DNA of 31,778 nucleotides, taken from assembly GCA_963666705.2 (NCBI GenBank), contig CAXXKO010000023.1, positions 1 through 31,778 of the forward strand, given 5' to 3'. A program made the position numbers and the translations under genes. The notes beneath the pieces are model-generated. The model ran no database searches, had not been told where the DNA came from, and saw only the letters and a list, made by a program, of their open reading frames with translations. The DNA comes from G963666705 sp963666705 (GTDB lineage: Bacteria > Pseudomonadota > Alphaproteobacteria > CADEGL01). This document shows, in pieces, positions 7,746 to 14,818 of the stretch (positions are counted from its first letter, which is position 1; each line of letters starts with the position of its first letter).

Positions 7746-9139
7746 GGAGCTATGGCCAGAAGTTGGTGACGGCGTGAAGGGTTAAGGTGGCGTATCGTGG
7801 GGGTGATTGAGCCTCCACTTCTCCAGCAAAGGAGTGATACGCCGTGACCGACAATAACGTTTTGAAGCTTTCCCAGCCATCGACGTTTTCCGATCCGTTG
7901 ACCGAGGTGCTGCGCAACGGCGCCCCTTCCCTTTTGGCCCAAGCGGTCGAGGCCGAGGTGGCCGCGTTCCTCGGGAGCCACGCCGAGGAGCGCACCGATG
8001 AAGGCCGCCAACGGCTGGTGCGCCACGGTCATCTGCCGGAACGCGAGATCATGACCGGCATCGGCCCGGTCGCGGTTCGCGGGCCACGGGTCCGCGACCG
8101 CACGGGGCTGGGCGCCGATCGCATCCGCTTCTCCTCGGCGCTGCTGCCGCCTTATGCGCGGCGCTCGAAGAGCCTCGAGGTCCTGATCCCCATCCTCTAC
8201 CTCAAGGGCATCTCCACCGGCGACTTCACCGAGGCGCTGGCGGCCTTACTCGGGCCGGACGCCGGCGGCCTCTCGGCCTCGTCCATCGCGCGGCTCACCG
8301 AAGTCTGGGCGGGGGAGCACGCACACTGGCTGAAGCGGGATCTGTCGGCCCGGCGCTACGTCTACTTCTGGGCCGACGGCATCCACGTGCAGGCCCGGCT
8401 CGAGGACGACGCGCAATGCCTGTTGGTCATCATCGGCGCGACGCCCGAGGGCAAGAAGGAACTCGTCGGCCTCATCGACGGCGTGCGCGAGAGCACCCAA
8501 TCATGGCGCGAGCTGCTGCTCGACCTCAAGCGGCGCGGGCTCGCGATGGGGCCTGAACTCGCGGTCGCCGACGGCGCGCTCGGCTTCTGGAAGGCGATCG
8601 AGGAAGTGTGGTCCCGGACGCGCGGCCAGCGCTGTTGGGTGCACAAGACCGCGAACGTCTTGAACAAGCTGCCCAAGAGCCAGCAATCGAAGGCAAAGCG
8701 TGCTCTCCAGGACATCTGGATGGCCGAGACCAGGAGCGACGCAGACAACGCCTTCGACACCTTCATCGAGACCTACGCCGTCAAATACGAAAAGGCGGCT
8801 GCATGCCTGGCCAAGGATCGCGAAACGCTGCTGGCGTTCTACGACTTTCCCGCCGAGCATTGGAAGCACCTGCGGACAACCAACCCCATCGAAAGCACAT
8901 TCGCCACCGTGCGACACCGTACCGTGCGATCCAAGGGATGCCTCTCCAACAAGACGGCGCTCGCCATGGTCTTCAAGCTCACCCAGGGGGCACAAAACAG
9001 TTGGCGCCGCCTCGACGGACACAACCAGTTGCCCAAGCTGATCGTCGGTGTAAAGTTCATCGACGGCATCGAAGCCGTCAGGCAACAACCGCAAGCCGCC
9101 GCCTGACCCATACCGTCACCAAGATTCAGCCATAGCTCC
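7746..9139 (+). mobile_element. IS256-family insertion sequence (copy 1)
   Basis: About 1.39 kb with one transposase gene and imperfect terminal inverted repeats. The left end is GGAGCTATGGCCAGAAGTTG and the right end, read inward, is GGAGCTATGGCTGAATCTTG; both continue into GTGACGG. IS256 elements normally duplicate 8-9 bp of target, but the flanks (GCGCGGGC and CTCGGTAG) do not match. Either one side was rearranged after insertion or the copy is old. Confidence 0.85.
7844..9106 (+). CDS. IS256-family (Mutator-type) transposase
   Basis: A 420-residue DDE transposase. The first catalytic Asp is in YFWADGIHV near 178, the second in VADGALGFW, followed by CWVHK. The Glu is in TTNPIESTFATVRHRT, the hallmark of the IS256/Mutator family. 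Length is normal and no frameshift is seen. The start is GTG after AAAGGAG, eight bases upstream. It is clearly a different lineage from the IS256-family transposase at 27055-28251, because outside the DDE motifs the two proteins share little. It may still be active, although missing target duplications suggest the copy has been rearranged. Confidence 0.93.
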   Translation: MTDNNVLKLSQPSTFSDPLTEVLRNGAPSLLAQAVEAEVAAFLGSHAEERTDEGRQRLVRHGHLPEREIMTGIGPVAVRGPRVRDRTGLGADRIRFSSALLPPYARRSKSLEVLIPILYLKGISTGDFTEALAALLGPDAGGLSASSIARLTEVWAGEHAHWLKRDLSARRYVYFWADGIHVQARLEDDAQCLLVIIGATPEGKKELVGLIDGVRESTQSWRELLLDLKRRGLAMGPELAVADGALGFWKAIEEVWSRTRGQRCWVHKTANVLNKLPKSQQSKAKRALQDIWMAETRSDADNAFDTFIETYAVKYEKAAACLAKDRETLLAFYDFPAEHWKHLRTTNPIESTFATVRHRTVRSKGCLSNKTALAMVFKLTQGAQNSWRRLDGHNQLPKLIVGVKFIDGIEAVRQQPQAAA

Positions 9140-9243
9140 CTCGGTAGGCGAGCTTGCTCTAGCCCGTACTCGGGAAGCCGAGTAGTCTTCAGGTCCATGA
9201 AGGGAAGTCCCGTCGCTCCAGGCATTAATACCAACCGCCCTTA

Positions 9244-10096
9244 GTGTCCGTCCCAGAAGTTCTTGAATCGAATGAGTCTGTTGTGATTCTATAAGTGGTG
9301 TTGGAATTCTGATGGAGACACCACATGTGGACGGACGAGAACCGAAGTCTCTACGAGCGCAAGGGCGTTCGGTATCCCAGCGATTTGACGGACCGGGAAT
9401 GGACCTTGATCGAGGCGCTGATCCCGCCGGCCAAACGCGGCGGCCGCCCTCGACAGGTGGACGTGCGCGAGGTTCTGATGCTTTGGGATTGGGACGGCAC
9501 GCTCGAGCGCATTCACCACGCGCTCTACGTTCTGAGCCGGGAGTTGGAGGGTCGCGAGGCCTCGCCGAGTGCCGGGGTGATCGACAGCCAGAGCACCAAA
9601 GGGGCGGAAAAAGGGGGGCGTGCATCGACCCGGCGGGCTATGATGCGGGCAAGAAGATCAAGGGCAGGAAGCGCCATCTCCTCGTCGATACCCTCGGCTT
9701 GATGCTCGCCGTCGCCGTTCATCCGGCCGACGTACAGGATCGCGATGGCGCCCTGTTGGTGCTGGATCGCCGCACCCGCAGGCTGTTTCCCTTCCTGGAG
9801 GCCATCTTCGCCGATGGCGCGTACGGCGGCGACAAGCTGCGCCGGGCCATGGCCGATGCCGCCTGGCGCATCGAGGTGGTCAAGCGGCCCGCCACGGCCA
9901 GGGGCTTCGAGGTCATCCCCAAACGCTGGGTCGTCGAACGCACCATCGCCTGGATCAATCGCTGCCGCCGCCTCGCCAAGGACTACGAGAACCTCAACCG
10001 TACGGCCGTCGCCTTCATCCGCCTGGCCAGCATCCGGCTCATGCTCAGAAGGCTTACACGATACTGCTATCCATCATAAACTTTCCGGACGGACTC
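9244..10096 (+). mobile_element. IS5-family (IS427-type) element, internally deleted, nested in IS630
   Basis: The ends are GTGTCCGTCCCAGAAGTT at 9244 and, read inward from 10096, GAGTCCGTCCGGAAAGTT: imperfect inverted repeats of about 20 bp. Both flanks carry TTA, a short target duplication (CTTA at the left, TTA at the right). Compared with the copy at 12033-12931 it lacks exactly 90 bp inside the first reading frame. Otherwise I see only one substitution and one single-base indel, so the two copies are very recent relatives. This copy has both outer ends. Confidence 0.85.
9325..10079 (+). pseudogene. IS5-family transposase with in-frame 30-codon deletion (two frames, -1 frameshift)
   Basis: The first frame starts at the ATG at 9325 (MWTDENRSLYERKG) and runs through LTDREWTLIEALIPP, the N-terminal part of IS5-family transposases. 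At 9608-9618 the slippery run A5G6 lies just after GVIDSQSTKG, which carries the first catalytic Asp. A -1 slip there joins the second frame (GYDAGKKIKGRKRHLLVDT). That frame carries DGAYGGDK with the second Asp and the Glu in RWVVERTIAWINRCRR. Between VDVREV and LMLWDWDG, 30 residues present in the sister copy (including LATGCQWRALP) are missing. The deletion keeps the frame but removes a conserved block, so the enzyme is probably inactive. Confidence 0.85.
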
Positions 10097-11160
10097 TTAA
10101 CATTGACCTGTGCGGGCCCACTCTCTGATTCCGATGGACATGATCTTCCAAGGGCGGTCGATGAGGTTGTTCCAGGCTTGGCAACAGGCCTGGACGATGG
10201 CCTCGTAGGTGTCGAAGACGCGGTTGGAGAGCCAGTTCTGACGAAGGTATTGCCAGACGTTCTCGGCCGGATTGAGTTCTGGTGACTTGGCTGGCAAGGG
10301 CATGAGCGAAATGTTGTCGGGTATGCCGAGCTTGGCGGTGGTGTGCCAGCCGGCTTGATCGAGGAGCACGACGGCATGGGCGCCTGGTGCGACGGCCCGG
10401 CTGATTTCCTCGAGATGCAGACCCATGGCCTCGGTATTGGCGTAGGGCAGGACCAGCGCCGCGCCCTCACCGCGCTCCGGGCAAATGGCACCGAACAGGT
10501 AGGCCGATTCGGTTCGCAGGTCCTTGGTCTGGCGCGGACGCGACCCCTTGGGCGCCCATTGCCGCACCAGGCCGTTCTTCTGACCCACGCGCATCTCGTC
10601 TTGGAACCAGACCTCGATGGCCGTGCCAGACGGCTGGGTCGCTACGGTCTTTGCCAGATGGCCTGGGAATTTTTTTTAAAGCCCTCCATCACCTCGGCAT
10701 CCTGGCCGACGTGGCGCGGACGCGCCGAGATGTGCGAGAAGCCAAGCGCCACCAGCAGCTTGCCGACACTGCGCTCGTGATAGTCCACGCCGAAACGCGC
10801 CCGGATCAGAGACTTGAGATCCAGGCACCGCCAGCGCACCACCCCATCCCGCTCGCGATCGGGACCGCCCTCGACGATCCCCGCCAGCTCCTCCAATTGC
10901 GCCGGCAGCAGCCGCGGCGCCGTCCCGCCGGGCTTGCGGTCGATCAGGCCGTCGGGGCCGCCTTCGTTGAACCGGTGAACCCAGTCCCGCAACGTCTGCC
11001 GATCCATGCCCCCGACACGCGCCGCATCACCACGGCTCATCCCGTCGTAGGCCGCCGCGATCGACAAAAGCCGCCGGGCCTGAGCCGCATCCTTGGCCCG
11101 GGCCGCAAGCGCTCGCACATCTCCCGCCCCGTAGTCCTCTCGCAACGAAATCGCCAACAT
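10097..11160 (-). CDS. IS630-family transposase, expressed by -1 frameshift at an A8 run
   Basis: Frame one begins at the ATG at 11160 (MLAISLREDYGAGDV). It contains the helix-turn-helix region (DAARVGGMDRQTLRDWVHRF) and ends at 10642. Frame two carries the catalytic core: first Asp in EVWFQDEMRVGQKNG, second Asp in VVLLDQAGWHT, Glu in SPELNPAENVWQYLR. The frames are joined by a -1 slip on eight A (10670-10677 as T on the plus strand). The slip gives GFKKKFPGHLAKTVATQP, which reads like normal IS630 sequence, so this is programmed frameshifting rather than decay. The stop codon at 10097-10099 is part of the TTA target of the nested IS5 copy, so the coding region is complete. Confidence 0.88.
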
Positions 11161-11253
11161 CAAATACCCTCCATTGGTGTTGGCTACCTTGAATCACACA
11201 AAATCTAGTTTGAAAACCCCCTCATGAGTCACGATCAGGGGCGGTTGGTATAA

Positions 11254-11481
11254 GTGCCCAACTGGGTTGCCGTGGTCTCAGACCTGGACATTTACCGTAG
11301 CGCCAAGCTGCTCATAGACCAACATGGGCGTGAGGGGGCGAAGCTTCATGCGGTGGCAACGGTCATGGATATGACCGCGCTTGGCGATCAAAGCGGCCGT
11401 GCCGTGTGGCTCCGAATCTCGGGCGCGATAGTGGCGCTACTAAACACTGACCCGACGGACGCAGGTGCCATGCTCCAGTAA
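11254..11481 (+). CDS. Small conserved hypothetical protein (DUF6961-like)
   Basis: A 75-residue protein starting at GTG. The stretch SDLDIYRSAKLLIDQHG followed later by GDQSGRAVWLRISGAI resembles a small alphaproteobacterial family (DUF6961-like: D-x-Y-x-x-A-x-x-L-I-x-x-H/Y-G, then a-x-W-x-R-I-x-x-A-I). The role is unknown; members are often found near mobile elements and prophages. The IS630 element ends only five bases before the start, so the native promoter, and perhaps a few N-terminal codons, may have been displaced. An internal GTG near 11272 is an alternative start. Base composition is visibly less GC-rich than the housekeeping genes. The family match is from memory. Confidence 0.55.
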   Translation: MPNWVAVVSDLDIYRSAKLLIDQHGREGAKLHAVATVMDMTALGDQSGRAVWLRISGAIVALLNTDPTDAGAMLQ

Positions 11482-11515
11482 ATGCGGGGACATTTGGGTC
11501 ACACAGATTAGACGA

Positions 11516-12032
11516 ATGGCCAAGACGACCAATTTTCGCGAACTGCTTACAATTCGGCGCAAATTCCCGAAGGCGCGGCGTTCGCGTGTCAAGCTGGAAT
11601 ACTGTGCCGCACGTCTGATAGCCCGTTGGCGGCGCTCACATTTCGTGCACTTCTGTTCTTCAATAACCCATGCCGTTGGCGCGGTTGCTACTGTTGTCGC
11701 ATTGCTCGTCGCGGTGGCGGCTCTTTTCGTCGCGGTCGAGACACAGAAAGGGGAGATAGAGCAGAGAGAGAAAGACCGGATCGTTCGTGACTGGACTATT
11801 ATTGCAATGTCACCTCAAGCGCGAGGAAATATCGGCCAGAAAGACGCTGTTGAACATTTGGTGAGTGAGGGGGTGTCCCTTCAATCCGTAAACCTTAGGC
11901 AGGCGCCGATGATTGAGGCCGATCTACGGGGCGCTCATTTTTGGAATGCGAGATTGGAGGGAGCGAACCTCCAAGATGCTGACCTTCGGGACGCCGATCT
12001 TACTATCGCAAGGTTGAGAGGAGCCATCCTTA
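11516..12032 (+). pseudogene. Membrane-anchored pentapeptide-repeat protein, 5' part (split by IS5)
   Basis: From the ATG at 11516 the product has a basic N-terminus and then one strong membrane segment (AVGAVATVVALLVAVAALFV). A charged coiled-looking stretch (EIEQREKDRIVRDW) follows. The last part is a run of pentapeptide repeats of the A(D/N)LXX type: ADLRG, ARLEG, ANLQD, ADLRD, ADLTI, ARLRG. Such repeats fold into a right-handed beta-helix, and this arrangement is common in small membrane-tethered proteins of unknown function. The coding frame is cut at 12033 by an IS5-family copy; only a few IS-derived residues follow before a stop. Repeats of the same kind resume at about 13308, so one ancestral gene was probably broken. 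A GTG at 11465 is an alternative start. The region is AT-richer than its surroundings. Confidence 0.7.
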
Positions 12033-12931
12033 GAGTCCGTCCGGAAAGTTTATGATGGATAGCAGTATCGTGTAAGCCTTCTGAGCATGAGCCGGATGCT
12101 GGCCAGGCGGATGAAGGCGACAGCCGTACGGTTGAGGTTCTCGTAGTCCTTGGCGAGGCGGCGGCAGCGATTGATCCAGGCGATGGTGCGTTCGACGACC
12201 CAGCGTTTGGGGATGACCTCGAAGCCCCTGGCCGTGGCGGGCCGCTTGACCACCTCGATGCGCCAGGCGGCATCGGCCATGGCCCGGCGCAGCTTGTCGC
12301 CGCCGTACGCGCCATCGGCGAAGATGGCCTCCAGGAAGGGAAACAGCCTGCGGGTGCGGCGATCCAGCACCAACAGGGCGCCATCGCGATCCTGTACGTC
12401 GGCCGGATGAACGGCGACGGCGAGCATCAAGCCGAGGGTATCGACGAGGAGATGGCGCTTCCTGCCCTTGATCTTCTTGCCCGCATCATAGCCCGCCGGG
12501 TCGATGCACGCCCCCCTTTTTCCGCCCCTTTGGTGCTCTGGCTGTCGATCACCCCGGCACTCGGCGAGGCCTCGCGACCCTCCAACTCCCGGCTCAGAAC
12601 GTAGAGCGCGTGGTGAATGCGCTCGAGCGTGCCGTCCCAATCCCAAAGCATCAGATACTCGTGCACCGTGGACTTGGCCGGCAGGTCCTTGGGCAGCGCG
12701 CGCCACTGGCACCCGGTCGCCAGAACATAAAGGACCCCGTTCATCACCTCGCGCACGTCCACCTGTCGAGGGCGGCCGCCGCGTTTGGCCGGCGGGATCA
12801 GCGCCTCGATCAAGGTCCATTCCCGGTCCGTCAAATCGCTGGGATACCGAACGCCCTTGCGCTCGTAGAGACTTCGGTTCTCGTCCGTCCACATGTGGTG
12901 TCTCCATCAGAATTCCAAACACCACTTATAG
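12033..12931 (-). mobile_element. IS5-family (IS427-type) element, second copy, one end missing
   Basis: Inverted relative to the copy at 9244-10096 and almost identical. Its plus-left end GAGTCCGTCCGGAAAGTT is intact and preceded by TTA. At the other side identity to the first copy stops at 12931, in CACCACTTATAG. The outer 50 or so bases, including the second inverted repeat, are absent, and no TTA follows. The end was therefore lost in a deletion or recombination, consistent with the missing junction of the pentapeptide gene. Confidence 0.82.
12050..12894 (-). CDS. IS5-family transposase, full-length reading frames (-1 frameshift)
   Basis: Two overlapping frames make one DDE transposase. 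Frame one starts at the ATG at 12894 (MWTDENRSLYERKG) and includes the block VLYVLATGCQWRALP that is missing from the sister copy. It reaches GVIDSQSTKGAEKGG. The A5G6 slippery run (12511-12521 on the plus strand as C6T5) then allows a -1 slip into the second frame, which ends at 12050. The catalytic residues are the Asp in VIDSQS, the Asp in FADGAYGGDK and the Glu in VVERTIAWINRCRR. The coding sequence looks functional. With only one terminal repeat left the element could not move itself, but the enzyme could act on other copies. Confidence 0.88.
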
Positions 12932-13211
12932 CCCTGGACTCGACGATCGGCACATTCCGAGCACGATCATGCCCTGATATGCTCTTGCCGGAAGCCGGAG
13001 ATGGAGACGTCGACTTTCTTTATGTGTTGAGCCGGGGCCTTCTTTCACCGTGAGTCGAACATCGAGATTCACCGGCATCATTTGCGACCAGACCAAACCG
13101 TCTTCGCTCAAGATCCCCGAGTCCGGCAAGACGCTGGACTTCCTTCCGGCCGCAACCATCTGGACGATCAAGACGTTATACGGTCGGGATGCGGACCTTC
13201 GCGGTACCTAG
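12932..13211. other. Unexplained 280-bp segment right of the IS5 copy
   Basis: Identity to the IS5 copy ends at 12931. A plus-strand frame is open from 12978 to a TAG at 13209. It includes a GTG at 13050 followed by codons reading TGIICDQTKPSSLKIPESGK and ending DADLRGT. The same frame continues after the TAG into the pentapeptide-repeat fragment. A minus-strand frame (13171 to 12926) is also open but has no recognisable motif. It could be a scrap of the broken gene or of another mobile element. Confidence 0.35.
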
Positions 13212-13589
13212 CCATGGCCTCCAAGAGCCAGGTCCCAGCTCCTACCGGGAAAGCCTGGGGTCGGTCCACGCATTTTCAATGCCGGACTTGCAGAGGATGA
13301 CAGCAATTTGCTGTTCGGCCCGGCGGATTTGATTGGTGCTGTTCTGCGTGGGGCAAAGCTCCAAGGAGCAAACCTCGACGGTGTAGATATGACAGGCGCC
13401 GATGTTAGTGGTGCAAATTTCGGTAGTCCCGTTGTGGTGGATGAAGATAAAGGAACCGCCTGGGAGACCATCGTCACAAGAGAGCAGCTTCTCTCCGCCT
13501 GTGCCGACCCGGACAATCCGCCGATCCTGCCGGAAAACAGACCGGAGTTTAAACGCCTTGTTCTCCCTCCATGCCCGGCGGCGGACTGA
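13212..13589 (+). pseudogene. Pentapeptide-repeat protein, 3' fragment
   Basis: From about 13308 the frame reads ADLIG, AVLRG, AKLQG, ANLDG, VDMTG, ADVSG, ANFGS. That is seven pentapeptide repeats, followed by a C-terminal tail with TAWETIVTREQLLSACADP and PDNPPILPENRPEF. The tail is a common end of standalone pentapeptide-repeat proteins. No good start codon precedes the repeats, and the frame is open upstream only to an in-frame TAG at 13209. It most likely completed the gene beginning at 11516, before IS5 insertion and a flanking rearrangement. Confidence 0.65.
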
Positions 13590-13596
13590 TTGGTTC

Positions 13597-13752
13597 GCTG
13601 GCCCCGAGAACCTTCCCCCATAAAGTATGGCGTAGCGCCAGGCTTCGTTCTGACTTTTTCGCCCTTAGGAAAGGGCTGGCCCCGAGAACCTTCCCCCATA
13701 AAGTATGGCGTAGCGCCAGGCTTCGTTCTGACTTTTTCGCCCTTAGGAAAGG
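13597..13752. repeat. Tandem duplication, 2 x 78 bp
   Basis: Two essentially identical 78-bp units, 13597-13674 and 13675-13752. Each begins GCTGGCCCCGAGAACC and runs through CATAAAGTATGGCGTAGCGC to TTTTTCGCCCTTAGGAAAGG. The frames are interrupted when read across strands, so it is probably not coding. It lies directly after the pentapeptide fragment. Confidence 0.9.
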
Positions 13753-13759
13753 GTCAAAT

Positions 13760-13813
13760 CATGCGGCACACCGACTCAAACCATGTGGCGCACCGACTCA
13801 AACCATGTGGCGC
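13760..13813. repeat. 22-bp tandem repeat, about 2.5 copies
   Basis: Units at 13760-13781 and 13782-13803 read CATG(C/T)GGC(A/G)CACCGACTCAAAC, with a partial third unit CATGTGGCGC from 13804. The array stops two bases before the truncated end of the E1-alpha gene. There are no unique spacers, so this is not a CRISPR. Confidence 0.85.
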
Positions 13814-13814
13814 G

Positions 13815-13973
13815 CTACACCTTGACGAGGCCGGCGTGGAACAGGCTGATGGTGCGCTCCTCGAAGGCGCGGATCAGCAGCATGGTGCCGAGGAGGTGCG
13901 CCGGGTCGAGGTTGGCGGGCCGGCGCTCGGGCGCGGCGGCGGCCTCGCTTGCGGCGGCGGCGCTCGGCGTCAT
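13815..13973 (-). pseudogene. Thiamine-diphosphate dehydrogenase E1 alpha subunit, N-terminal fragment (52 codons)
   Basis: The first 52 codons of what looks like the E1 alpha subunit of a 2-oxoacid (pyruvate/acetoin-type) dehydrogenase. After an Ala-rich leader comes NLDPAHLLGTMLLIRAFEER, then TISLFHAGLVK, matching the family's N-terminal helix (LL..M.LIR.FEE....L...G.). A complete protein would have about 330 residues, continuing with a heterodimer-contact region and the GDG...N thiamine-diphosphate motif. None of that is here: a TAG follows LVKV, and the next bases are the 22-bp tandem repeats. Its ATG overlaps the stop of the upstream PhyH gene (ATGA), so it was the third gene of that operon before the rearrangement. 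Confidence 0.7.
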
Positions 13974-14818
13974 GACGGGCGGGCGGCGTCCGGGGGCCGG
14001 GTCCACATGCGCCAGAAGTATTCGTTGTCGATGGGGTCGCCGGCCGCGAGCCCGCAGCCCTCGTAGCTCGGCTGGGTCTCACCCGGGCGCCGCACGTAGG
14101 TGGCGTCATCCCCCACCATGACCACCGACATCGCCCGCCGCGGCGCCGCCGTCGCGTTGCCGGGCCCGCCATGCAGGGTCATGCCGTGGAACGCGATGCA
14201 GTCGCCGGGCTGGAGGTCCCAGCCGAGGATGCGGTACCGCGCCCGGCTCTCGGGGCTCATATCGGGGGGCAGCTCGAAGCCGTCCCCCTCGCCATAGCCG
14301 TCGTACCAGCCACCGTTGACGCGCTCGGGGCGGAACTTGCGGCCCCAGCGGTGGGACCCGGCGATGAACTCGAGGCTCAGGCCCCGCGGCACCGGGTCGA
14401 CCGAAAGCCACAGCACCATCATCTGATGGCCATCCATGCAGTAGAAGGGCTGGTCGTGGTGCCACGGCGTGGCGCGGGAGGCGCCGGGCTCCTTCACCCA
14501 CATGGCGTCGTGCAGCAGGTTGACGCGGGCCGCCCCCATGAGCCGGCCGGCGATCTCCCCCACCGGCCCGTCGCGGTAGAGGTCCGCGAAGGCCGGAACC
14601 CGGTGATGCATTTGCAAGTCGCTGAAGAACCCCGCCGATTCGCCCGCGACCGTGTGGTCCTGGGCGTAGGCCCCGGGATGCGCGCGCGCCTCGTGAATCG
14701 CGCCGGCAATGCGATCGATCCACTCGGAATCGAACATCCGGCGCAGGCAGACCGCCCCGTCGCGCTCATATGCCGCCATGTCGTCCCCGGTAATCCCGGA
14801 CAGTGGCTCGCGGTTCAT
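13970..14818 (-). CDS. Phytanoyl-CoA dioxygenase (PhyH) family protein 2
   Basis: A 282-residue Fe(II)/2-oxoglutarate-dependent oxygenase of the PhyH family, which hydroxylates (or sometimes halogenates) small organic substrates. Iron ligands are visible: His120 and Asp122 in PWHHDQPFYCMDG, and the distal His216 in TLHGGPGN. The Arg pair in APRRAMS shortly after suits binding of the 2-oxoglutarate carboxylate. SLEFIAGSHRWG near 148-159 is also typical. The start codon overlaps the stop of the preceding PhyH gene (ATGA) and has AGGAGG upstream within that gene, so translation is coupled. It is homologous to its neighbour, with iron ligands at the same residue numbers, and probably arose by duplication. 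The substrate is unknown. Confidence 0.88.
   Translation of the reverse strand: MNREPLSGITGDDMAAYERDGAVCLRRMFDSEWIDRIAGAIHEARAHPGAYAQDHTVAGESAGFFSDLQMHHRVPAFADLYRDGPVGEIAGRLMGAARVNLLHDAMWVKEPGASRATPWHHDQPFYCMDGHQMMVLWLSVDPVPRGLSLEFIAGSHRWGRKFRPERVNGGWYDGYGEGDGFELPPDMSPESRARYRILGWDLQPGDCIAFHGMTLHGGPGNATAAPRRAMSVVMVGDDATYVRRPGETQPSYEGCGLAAGDPIDNEYFWRMWTRPPDAARPS

Larger units (their letters stand above)
9231..11248 (-). mobile_element. IS630-family insertion sequence, interrupted by an IS5-family element
   Basis: The ends are CCAACCGCCC at 9231 and its inverse GGGCGGTTGG ending at 11248 (one mismatch further in). Each end is flanked by TA (9229-9230 and 11249-11250), the canonical IS630/Tc1 target duplication. 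Inside, at the stop codon of its transposase, sits an IS5-family copy (9244-10096). Without that copy the element would be about 1.16 kb, a normal IS630 length. It is therefore a nested insertion. Confidence 0.85.

Noticed and set aside
9140..9228. Possible group II intron or other ribozyme scrap between IS256 and IS630.
   Set aside because: The 89 bases contain a small hairpin (CCCGTACTCGGG) but no domain V-like sequence or intron boundary.
10642..10680. Frameshift in IS630 interpreted as decay.
   Set aside because: The join is an A8 run and a -1 slip restores normal family sequence on both sides, which fits programmed frameshifting.
13760..13813. Possible CRISPR array in the 22-bp repeats.
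   Set aside because: Units abut directly with no variable spacers and no cas genes are near.
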